Part shown: positions 25,686 to 32,384 of the stretch, piece by piece
Layout: every line of letters starts with the position of its first letter
Position numbering within the stretch: position 1 is the stretch's first letter
From: Halosolutus amylolyticus
GTDB taxonomy: Archaea > Halobacteriota > Halobacteria > Halobacteriales > Natrialbaceae
Direction of reading: 5' to 3'
Assembly: GCF_023566055.1 (NCBI RefSeq)
Contig: NZ_JALIQP010000002.1
Coordinates: forward strand, 744,001 to 808,000
DNA length: 64,000 nucleotides
Notes under the pieces: generated by a model
Seen by the model: only the letters and a program-made list of their open reading frames with translations
Databases searched by the model: none
What the model was told of the DNA's origin: nothing
Made by a program: the position numbers and the translations under genes

Positions 25686-27548
25686 ATGAACGACCGATAC
25701 GACGACGACCGGCGACGGCGGGACCGACGAACCGACCGACAGCACGAGGGCGATCGGTATCGCGGCGACGATCGCGGCCGGAATCGAAGCGGGGACGATC
25801 GCGGCCGGAATCGAAGCGGGGACGATCGCGGCTGGCTCCACGGACTGTTCAGCCGCGGCGAGGGCGAGAAACGGGGACGCGGCGATCGGGGGGGACAGCA
25901 CGAGACCGAAGACCGACGGCCGACGGACACGCCCTACGGCGAACCCGGCTGGGGCCAGAGCCCCCGGGCGCAGGGCGACCGCGACAGAGGTCAGCGGCGT
26001 CGCCAGGAAGGCCACCAGGGCCGCCAGGAGCGGGATACCGGCTGGCGACGGGAGGACCAGTCCGAGGGCCGCAGCCAGCGTGAAACGCCACGCGAGGGCG
26101 ACCGCGGCCGCAGTCGACACGACCGTCAGGAGCAGTACGGAGCCCAGGAAAACGAGGGGTTCGAAACCGACGCGATCGAAGAAGGAACGCTCGAGTACGG
26201 CGGAGAGGCGCGCCGCGAACGGCACCAGCAGGGTTCGCACGAAATCGAAGGAGCCGGCGGGCAACAGTACGGTGCCGAGAGACGGGGCGAGTATCGCCGT
26301 GAAGAGTACGGCCGCGGGGGACAACGGCGCGGTCAGCCAGACCGCGGGGGACAACGGCGCGGTCAGCCAGACCGCGGGGGACAACGGCGCGGTCAGCAGG
26401 ACCGCGGAGGACAACAGTACGAACAGCGCGGTCGCAGACCGGAACGGCACGAACAGTACGATCGTGGGCAGCGAAACCGGCAACGCGGCGGACAGCAACG
26501 GGCCCGCGACCAGCGGCGCCAGCGTGGCGAGCGCGGTCGACAGGGTCGACAGCGGATGGATCGCGGTGACCAGCGACGTGGTCGTGGGGACCGCCGCGAT
26601 CGGAGCCAGCACGATCACGAAATGCACCAGCGCCAGGGGCGACAGGAACAGCAGCGAGGCCGCGATCGAGGCGGCGGTCGCGACCAGCGTCGAGGTGGCG
26701 GCCGTGATCGGCGGACAGAAGGTCGCGGCGGCGAGGAGCGAGCGAGCTTCCACACTGACGCGATCGGCGAATCGGACCTCCAGTACGGCGGGGAAGCACG
26801 CCGCGAAGGCCGCCAGCAGGGCCAGCGAAGGCCCGAACCTCAGGGAGAGCGTCGGCGCGATCAACGGAGCCCCGAGGGGAGCCAGCGCGGTCGACAGGGC
26901 CGCGGGGAGTACGGACGCGAGGAGCAACAGTACGGCCAGCAGGGTCGACAGCAGATGGGCCGCGGGGACCGCCAGCACCAGCGCTCACCACGGGGAGGTC
27001 AGCAGGACCAGCCAGCGGGCGGCCAGCACGGCGGACGGGACCACCACGGGGAGCGCGGCCAGCGTGATCGGCGCGATCGGGAACGGCAGGGTCCCGAGAA
27101 GCGCTGGCACGAGGAACGCGACACCCACCAGCACCGATCGGGCCAGCCCCAGGGCGGGCGACACCAGCGGAGCCAGGGCTTCCGCGGGCGACAAGAGCAG
27201 GGCCAGACTGGGCAGGGGAGTCGACACGAGTCCCGGCGAAGCGACCGCGGCCAGGACGAACCGCAGCGCGACGTCCGCAGTCAGGACGAGCTCCGTCGTG
27301 GAACCGGCGAGACGTCTCGGGACCCGCAACGAGCGACGGATCGGACCGGCGGCGGCCTCGAGTACGAACCCGACCGGCCGCGCGACGAATCCGGTAGCTG
27401 GACCGCGGAGCGATCAACCGACGATCGGGACCGGGATCAGCGACGAGAACGCGACTCACGGACGGACGAGGACGAGAGCAACCGGCGCCACGTCCACGAG
27501 CAGGATCCGACCGACGAGAGCCGACGCGATCGGGGCGAATCCGAGTGA
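25686..27548 (+). CDS. Arg/Gly/Gln-rich low-complexity protein with repeated TDAI...YGGEARRE motif
   Basis: This 620-residue protein is dominated by Arg, Gly, Gln, Asp and Glu in RGG/RGGQ-like runs, and appears basic and unstructured, the opposite of normal haloarchaeal proteins. It has no membrane helix. Two near-identical 20-residue motifs, FETDAIEEGTLEYGGEARRE (159-178) and FHTDAIGESDLQYGGEARRE (355-374), mark it as real coding sequence, as does a degenerate third form near the C-terminus (GGGLEYEPDRPRDE). An N-terminal GWLHGLFSRGEG and PYGEPGWGQSP add aromatic patches. A 30-base unit encoding RGGQRRGQPD is repeated three times. By analogy with RGG proteins it may bind nucleic acid or form condensates, but this is inference. 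Confidence 0.7.
   Translation: MNDRYDDDRRRRDRRTDRQHEGDRYRGDDRGRNRSGDDRGRNRSGDDRGWLHGLFSRGEGEKRGRGDRGGQHETEDRRPTDTPYGEPGWGQSPRAQGDRDRGQRRRQEGHQGRQERDTGWRREDQSEGRSQRETPREGDRGRSRHDRQEQYGAQENEGFETDAIEEGTLEYGGEARRERHQQGSHEIEGAGGQQYGAERRGEYRREEYGRGGQRRGQPDRGGQRRGQPDRGGQRRGQQDRGGQQYEQRGRRPERHEQYDRGQRNRQRGGQQRARDQRRQRGERGRQGRQRMDRGDQRRGRGDRRDRSQHDHEMHQRQGRQEQQRGRDRGGGRDQRRGGGRDRRTEGRGGEERASFHTDAIGESDLQYGGEARREGRQQGQRRPEPQGERRRDQRSPEGSQRGRQGRGEYGREEQQYGQQGRQQMGRGDRQHQRSPRGGQQDQPAGGQHGGRDHHGERGQRDRRDRERQGPEKRWHEERDTHQHRSGQPQGGRHQRSQGFRGRQEQGQTGQGSRHESRRSDRGQDEPQRDVRSQDELRRGTGETSRDPQRATDRTGGGLEYEPDRPRDESGSWTAERSTDDRDRDQRRERDSRTDEDESNRRHVHEQDPTDESRRDRGESE
26311..26405 (+). repeat. 30-bp tandem repeat inside the Arg/Gly-rich gene
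   Basis: Three consecutive 30-base units (CGCGGGGGACAACGGCGCGG and ten more bases each) encode RGGQRRGQPD, RGGQRRGQPD and RGGQRRGQQD. The multiple of three keeps the frame. A two-copy 27-base repeat (encoding DDRGRNRSG) lies at about 25767-25821. Both are expansion-prone and point to length variation between strains. Confidence 0.75.
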
Positions 27549-27627
27549 GGAGCCACGCCGATCGATCCACACCCGAACGCGTCCCGAAATCGAGCCCGTT
27601 TTTGTCCGTCTCGTTCACACTCCCGGT

Positions 27628-28041
27628 ATGGGCGGCACGTACGTGCTCGTGATCGACGTTCCGGAGCCGATCGAGATCGACGTCGGCGCGCTCGGTACCC
27701 ACGAATTCGAGGCCGGCGCGTACGCCTACGTCGGTACCGCGTTCGGACCCGGCGGCTTCGCCCGCGTCGATCGGCATCGCGAACTCGCTCGCGGCGAGCG
27801 GGACGTCCGCCACTGGCACGTCGACTACCTGCTCGGCCACCCCGAGACGGGACTCGAGACCGCGATCACGTTCCCCGACGCCGATCGAGAATGCGAGCTA
27901 GCCGATCGGCTGCCGGGCGATCGGATCACGGGATTCGGGGCCTCGGACTGTGACTGTCCGGCCCATTTGCTGGCCGCGCCCGACGCCGAGGCAGTCCGCG
28001 AGGCGGCGACGGCCGACGGCGGTAGGCTCGCGGACGAATGA
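27628..28041 (+). CDS. GIY-YIG/DUF123 family nuclease-like protein
   Basis: A 137-residue cytoplasmic protein of the DUF123 branch of the GIY-YIG superfamily. It shows the opening GGTYVLVIDV, the YIG-like AGAYAYVGTAFGPGGFARVDRH with the arginine position of the nuclease core, and RHWHVDYLLGHPE. The C-terminal DCDCPAHLL carries two cysteines and a histidine that could bind a metal. Some members have endonuclease activity, but the cellular role is not established. The ATG at 27628 is preferred because the protein then starts at the first core strand; the long open frame before it belongs to another gene. Confidence 0.9.
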   Translation: MGGTYVLVIDVPEPIEIDVGALGTHEFEAGAYAYVGTAFGPGGFARVDRHRELARGERDVRHWHVDYLLGHPETGLETAITFPDADRECELADRLPGDRITGFGASDCDCPAHLLAAPDAEAVREAATADGGRLADE

Positions 28042-28086
28042 CGCTGTCGACCGATACCTCGTGTGTTCGGGGAGATCGGCACCGCG

Positions 28087-28092
28087 AATTAT
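28087..28092 (+). promoter_or_regulatory. TATA-like box of the peroxidase-related gene
   Basis: AATTAT lies 26-31 bases before the ATG at 28118. An upstream ATG (28091) overlaps this box, which argues for the shorter protein and a leaderless transcript. Confidence 0.45.
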
Positions 28093-28117
28093 GGCGATCG
28101 ACTGTGAACCTGTAGCC

Positions 28118-28732
28118 ATGGCCGACCCAGACCAGGACGCCGAGGCCGAACCGCAACCGGAACTCGACGACGACGCCATGCACCGGTTCCCAGTTCCCGA
28201 CTTCGAGGACCTTCCCGACGATCTCCGGGAGCGGATCGTCGAGGAGACCGATCGGGCGGGATTCACGCCGAACGTGTTCTCGGCGATGGCGTACAGGCCG
28301 TCGCACTTCCGGGCGTTCTTCGACTACCACGACGCGCTCGTCGAGGACACCGCCCTGGAGCGCGAGGAGATCGAGATGATCGTCGTCGCGGTCTCCGGCG
28401 TCAACCACTGTTACTACTGCAACGTCGCCCACGGCGCGCTCGTCCGGATCTACGCGGACGACCCGCAACTCGCCGATCAACTCGTCGCGAACTACCGGAC
28501 CGCGGATATCAACGACGCCCACCGGACGATGTTAGACGTGGCCGTGAAACTCACCGAGCGCCCGACGGAGATCGAGGAGAGCGATCTCGAGGCGCTCCGC
28601 GAGGCCGGGTTCAGCGAGGAAGCGCTCTGGGACGTCGCGTCCGTCGCGGCGTTCTACAACCTGAGCAACCGGCTGGCGATGTTCGCCGACATGCGCCCGA
28701 ACGACGAGTTCCACACGCTCGGCAGGGAGTAA
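28118..28732 (+). CDS. Uncharacterised peroxidase-related enzyme (AhpD/CMD type)
   Basis: A 204-residue helical cytoplasmic protein. The motif SGVNHCYYCNVAHGALVR near residue 96 has the CxxC and the histidine four residues after the second cysteine (CxxCxxxH), complete in this copy, as in AhpD-like peroxidases that take electrons from thiols. FTPNVFSAMAYRPSHFRAFFDYHDAL is the first CMD helix pair and FYNLSNRLAMFADM the C-terminal family signature. The start at 28118 is decided by the TATA-like box at 28087. It is unrelated in position to the other AhpD-like gene at 8882 and may complement it in peroxide defence. Confidence 0.9.
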   Translation: MADPDQDAEAEPQPELDDDAMHRFPVPDFEDLPDDLRERIVEETDRAGFTPNVFSAMAYRPSHFRAFFDYHDALVEDTALEREEIEMIVVAVSGVNHCYYCNVAHGALVRIYADDPQLADQLVANYRTADINDAHRTMLDVAVKLTERPTEIEESDLEALREAGFSEEALWDVASVAAFYNLSNRLAMFADMRPNDEFHTLGRE

Positions 28733-29259
28733 CCGACTGCCACTGTCGGTTGGGACGAGTGCACGAACTCTCATCCGCTGGTACTGTTTCTCGAGAGAAT
28801 AACTCGATGATTGAGGTTTTCTCATCGAGACAGTAATCCAACACAGACGACAGGGTTAGATAAGGCTAAATATTAAGTTAGTATAGAGAAAATACATGGA
28901 TGAGGTGATCAGACAACGAAACCGAACCAACGACGTTGACGGGTACCGGGTCGGATCGTGCCAGGAAAGTCCCGGTAAACAGCGGAAGCCGGTCTGTGGT
29001 TACGGTTCTTCGCCGTGTTTGCGTGGTCAGTCACCGTAACTGTCAGCCGGCATTGAGCTCCTGTATCCGCGTATCTCTCCGCTGTTTTCGAACGGAAGCT
29101 ATCTGGTTTTGCGTTGCGTTCAATACAGTCGTTGGATAGTGCCAAGAGGCAAAAGTTCGAACACGTTCCGTTGTCTCTACCGCCAAGCGCTGATTTAGAT
29201 GCGACTAATCTATTAAGTAGATAGCAATAATTATATGTGTTGCCACATTAGTTCCCTCC
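28733..29259. other. AT-rich intergenic region with a hairpin and the metal-transporter promoter
   Basis: This 527-base stretch is AT-richer than its surroundings. It holds an 8-bp hairpin, CTCGATGA (28803-28810) and TCATCGAG (28822-28829), that may end the upstream transcript. Between 28909 and 29145 short frames exist on both strands, but none has haloarchaeal codon use and no start signal is evident. The final 50 bases contain the palindrome and TATA box of the transporter operon. Confidence 0.6.
29208..29238 (+). promoter_or_regulatory. Palindrome and TATA box of the metal-transporter operon
   Basis: ATCTA-TTAAG-TAGAT (29208-29222) is a perfect 5-bp inverted repeat, immediately upstream of AATAATTATATGTG (29225-29238). 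The latter is 22-35 bases before the ATG at 29260, so it is the likely TATA box. The palindrome fits an operator for a DtxR/SirR-type metal-dependent repressor, by analogy only. Confidence 0.5.
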
Positions 29260-30294
29260 ATGACGAACGATCTCCCTTCCCGCGACGATCGCTGGTCGCG
29301 TCGACGCGTCGTATCGGCAGTTGGGGGTACCGCAGTTGCCGGACTGGCTGGCTGTATCGGGAGCGGCGACGAGGACGACAGTAACGACGGGCCCGTCGCC
29401 GTTGCATCCTTCTTTACGTTCTATGATTTTGCGAGGCAGATCGCTGCGAAGACGCCCGTTTCGGTCGAGAACCTCGTTCCGACGGGGATGCACGGCCACG
29501 GCTGGGAACCGGATCCATCGATCCAGCGAGATATCACCGACGCGGACGCGTTCCTCCACGTCGGCCCCGACTTCCAGCCGTGGGCCGATCGAGCGATCGA
29601 CACCGTCGGAGCCGAGGCCCAGGAGACGCACCTGATCAACGTCCGCGAGGGAGTCGAACTGATCGACCTTGCCGACAGCCTCGACGACGACGAGGCGGTC
29701 GGGGACGCAAAGGACCCCCACTTCTGGCTCGATCCCGAGCTGGCGATGACGTCGGTCGACAACATCGCCGACGGACTGGCCGAAATCGCGCCGGATCACG
29801 AGGAGACGTTTACCGAACACGCCGCCGAAGTCAAGTCGGAGCTCGAGACACTCGACGAGGAGTGGCAGGCGCTCTTCGATGCGACCGAGCGTGACGTCCT
29901 CTTTTTGGCCGCACACAACGCGTTCGCGTACGTGGCCGAGCGCTACGACGTAACGATCGAACCGCTCGTCGTCAACCTCGCGGCCAACGACGACGTGCGC
30001 CCTACAGATATGCAACGCGCACAGGAGACGATCGCGGAAAACGACATCCAGCATATCGGTGCCGCTGTCTTCGAACCGATTCGACCTGCTCAACAGCTAC
30101 TCGAGCAGACGGACGTCGAGGCGTACTATCCGGTGACGCCGTACGCCGGGACGGCCGAATCGTGGGCTGAGCGCGGTTGGGGCTACTTCGACATCGCACG
30201 CAACGTCAACATGCCGACGTTCCGTCTGCTCGCAGGCGCCGCCTCGCCTGACGAAGTAACCTTCGAGGACTACGGTCGGAACTTCGAGCCGTGA
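29260..30294 (+). CDS. Metal ABC transporter substrate-binding lipoprotein (ZnuA/TroA type)
   Basis: A 344-residue extracellular solute-binding protein of the cluster 9 (TroA/ZnuA) family, which captures zinc or manganese. The twin-arginine signal WSRRRVVSAVGGTAVAGLAGC ends in a lipobox cysteine (residue 32), so it is a Tat-exported lipoprotein. Metal ligands are expected at the histidines in TGMHGHGWEPDP and KDPHFWLDPE, the histidine in AAHNAFAYV, and an acidic residue in the C-terminal lobe (VFEPIRPAQQ). The long histidine-rich loop of typical ZnuA is absent, which leaves Zn and Mn both possible. It leads a three-gene operon with ATPase and permease. Confidence 0.92.
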   Translation: MTNDLPSRDDRWSRRRVVSAVGGTAVAGLAGCIGSGDEDDSNDGPVAVASFFTFYDFARQIAAKTPVSVENLVPTGMHGHGWEPDPSIQRDITDADAFLHVGPDFQPWADRAIDTVGAEAQETHLINVREGVELIDLADSLDDDEAVGDAKDPHFWLDPELAMTSVDNIADGLAEIAPDHEETFTEHAAEVKSELETLDEEWQALFDATERDVLFLAAHNAFAYVAERYDVTIEPLVVNLAANDDVRPTDMQRAQETIAENDIQHIGAAVFEPIRPAQQLLEQTDVEAYYPVTPYAGTAESWAERGWGYFDIARNVNMPTFRLLAGAASPDEVTFEDYGRNFEP

Positions 30295-30301
30295 GACACT
30301 C

Positions 30302-31084
30302 ATGACACAACCCCAATCCAACGTCCGTAGCGATCGTGCCGACCCCATCGTCGACGTCGAGGACGTCTCGTTCGGCTACACGGCGAGTCCGGTCGTCGAG
30401 GACATCTCGCTCACCGTCGAGCGCGGCGAGTACGTCGGGATGATCGGTCCCAACGGCTCCGGAAAGAGTACGTTGTTGCAACTGATACTCGGGCTGCACG
30501 AGCCCGACGAGGGCCAGGTCGAACTGCTCGGCCACCCCGCGCGTGCGTTCGCCGAGCGCGAGAAGGTCGGCTACGTCGCTCAGGACGTCACCGAGAACAC
30601 CAAGCGAATGCCGATCACCGTCGCGGAAGTCGTCCTGATGGGCCGATTCCCCCACGTGGGCTTCGGCCGCGTCACCAGCGACGACCGCGATCGGGCTCGG
30701 CAGGCGCTTCGAACCGTCGGCATCGACCACCTCGCCGATCGGAAGATCACGCAGCTGTCCGGCGGCCAGCGCCAGCGCGCGTACATCGCCCGCGCACTCG
30801 CCGGCGAGGCCGAACTGCTCGTGCTCGACGAGCCGACGGTCGGCGTCGACGCGGAGTCCGTCGACGCCTTCTTCGACCTGCTCACGGACCTCAACGACGA
30901 CGGGATGACTATCCTGCTGGTCGAACACGATATCGGGGCCGTCCTCGAGCACACCTCGCGCGTGATCTGTCTCAACCGCGAGGTGTACTTCGACGGCTCC
31001 CCCGCCGCGTTCGCCGACAGCGACGCGCTCGATCGCGCCTACGGGACGAACGTTCGACGTGATGACGGGGTGGTGGTATCGTGA
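30302..31084 (+). CDS. Metal ABC transporter ATP-binding protein (ZnuC type)
   Basis: A 260-residue ATPase that powers metal uptake. Walker A is GPNGSGKST near residue 58, the signature is LSGGQRQRAYIARAL, Walker B is LLVLDEPTVGVD and the switch histidine is in LLVEHDIGAV. It starts eight bases after the stop of the binding-protein gene, and its last codons overlap the GTG start of the permease by four bases. This order and coupling match known zinc/manganese importers. Nothing in the sequence fixes the metal. Confidence 0.93.
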   Translation: MTQPQSNVRSDRADPIVDVEDVSFGYTASPVVEDISLTVERGEYVGMIGPNGSGKSTLLQLILGLHEPDEGQVELLGHPARAFAEREKVGYVAQDVTENTKRMPITVAEVVLMGRFPHVGFGRVTSDDRDRARQALRTVGIDHLADRKITQLSGGQRQRAYIARALAGEAELLVLDEPTVGVDAESVDAFFDLLTDLNDDGMTILLVEHDIGAVLEHTSRVICLNREVYFDGSPAAFADSDALDRAYGTNVRRDDGVVVS

Positions 31085-32067
31085 CTGGGTCAGCCGCCGT
31101 GGTTGCGATCACGAGCGTTCCCTACGACGCACTCGACTGGTTGATCCAGCGCTGGAGCGACGAACTCAGAGAGATCGGTGCGGAACTCGGCATCGAGATG
31201 CTCGAGTACACGTTCATGCACCACGCGTTTCTCGTCGGTGCACTCATCGCCGTCATGGCCCCGCTGATCGGGACCTTCCTGGTGCACCGACAGCTGGCAC
31301 TCATCGGCGACGCCCTCGCTCACACCGCGTTCGCTGGCGTCGCGGTCGGCCTGTTCGTCAACGCGACGTTCGGGACCGGCATCTCGCCGTACGTCACGGC
31401 CGTCGTCGTGGCGATGATCGCCGCACTCGCGATCGAACTGATCTCGGAGGTCACGGACGCCTACAACGACGTCTCGATGGCGATCGTCCTCTCGACCGGG
31501 TTCGCACTCGGGGCCGTGCTGATCAGCCTCAACACCGGTGGCCTCGCGGTCGGGATCAACCAGTACCTGTTCGGCAACCTCGCGACGGTGTCCCGGGAGA
31601 ACGCGATCATCCTGGTCGTCCTCTTCGTCGTCGTCTCGCTCGTCGTCACGCTGACGTACAAACAGCTCCTGTACGTGACCTTCGACGAGACCGCCGCCCG
31701 GGTCGCCGGACTCAACGTGCCCTGGTACAATCGACTCGTGGCGATGCTCACCGCGATGGTCGTCGTCGGGGCGATGCAGATCATGGGCGTCATCCTCGTC
31801 GCCGCGATGCTCGTCGTCCCGGTCGCCAGTGCCGCACAGTTCGCGCGCGGCTTCAGGGAGGCGCTGCTGGCGTCGGTCGTCCTGGCACAGCTTGCAGTCC
31901 TCGTCGGCATCACCCTCTCCTACCAGTACGAGACGACGGCCGGCGGGACGATCGTTCTCGTCGCCGTCGGAATCTACATCGGAACCATCCTGCTCGGGAA
32001 GGTACAGTCCCGCCGGGCCGACGTCGAGGAGACGCAGCCGATCCCGGACGAGCAGACGGCGGACTAA
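31081..32067 (+). CDS. Metal ABC transporter permease (ZnuB type)
   Basis: A 328-residue integral membrane protein with eight or nine helices of the ABC-3 family. HHAFLVGALIAVMAPLIGTFLV starts the core, and RQLALIGDALAHTAFAGVAVG is the conserved cytoplasmic coupling motif of zinc/manganese permeases. VVGAMQIMGVILVAAMLVVPVASA is another family signature. The GTG start at 31081 overlaps the ATPase gene as GTGA, so translation is coupled. About 45 extra residues precede the first helix. The stop at 32067 is followed by a non-coding gap before the convergent gltB. Confidence 0.92.
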   Translation: MTGSAAVVAITSVPYDALDWLIQRWSDELREIGAELGIEMLEYTFMHHAFLVGALIAVMAPLIGTFLVHRQLALIGDALAHTAFAGVAVGLFVNATFGTGISPYVTAVVVAMIAALAIELISEVTDAYNDVSMAIVLSTGFALGAVLISLNTGGLAVGINQYLFGNLATVSRENAIILVVLFVVVSLVVTLTYKQLLYVTFDETAARVAGLNVPWYNRLVAMLTAMVVVGAMQIMGVILVAAMLVVPVASAAQFARGFREALLASVVLAQLAVLVGITLSYQYETTAGGTIVLVAVGIYIGTILLGKVQSRRADVEETQPIPDEQTAD

Positions 32068-32384
32068 TCGTCTGGCTTCGGAACGACGGAGCGGGCAGAG
32101 ATCACACCGATCGGACTGCTCGGCGATCGCGATCGGCGACACCCGACGTGACCTACCGCCCGGGGACGCCGAGCGGTTTTTCGTCGAACGACTCGACGGG
32201 ACCGGGTCCAGGTGAGACCTGCGCAGCCCCGAGAGCAATCGTCAGGCGGCACGCTCCCGCGTTCGATGGCTCGTAGAAACCGGCAGGAAACGGACGCCGG
32301 CTCGTACGGAGTACTGTCAGTCATGTCCGGCGCACCCGCGACCCGCCGTGCGGGTGCGTCGGTACACAGTGACAGCGAACCGTA
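32068..32384. other. Convergent intergenic region with a strong hairpin
   Basis: This 317-base region separates the convergent transporter operon and gltB. It has a 9-bp perfect hairpin, CGCACCCGC (32331-32339) and GCGGGTGCG (32350-32358), near the end of gltB, and a TTTTT run at about 32176. These are plausible transcript ends for the two converging units. No coding sequence is convincing. Confidence 0.5.

Noticed and set aside
26311-26405. Short regular repeats considered as a CRISPR array
   Set aside because: The units are contiguous with no unique spacers and lie inside a coding frame.
25593-26978. A 461-residue minus-strand frame that looks like a multi-span membrane protein
   Set aside because: It is the exact antisense of the Arg/Gly/Gln-rich gene; reversed Arg, Gly, Glu and Gln codons give Ser/Pro/Ala/Leu/Val, which mimics membrane helices. 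No start signal is seen.
26080-27627. Long plus-strand frame in front of the GIY-YIG gene
   Set aside because: It is another frame of the repetitive gene, rich in Ser/Thr/Ala/Arg, with no domain before the GIY-YIG start at 27628.
25849-27840. A 663-residue minus-strand frame over the same region
   Set aside because: It runs across three plus-strand genes, is Arg/Pro/Gly-rich without domain structure, and lacks a promoter.
28909-29145. Short frames on both strands in the AT-rich gap before the metal transporter
   Set aside because: Composition is not haloarchaeal protein-like, and neither has a start signal or recognisable motif.
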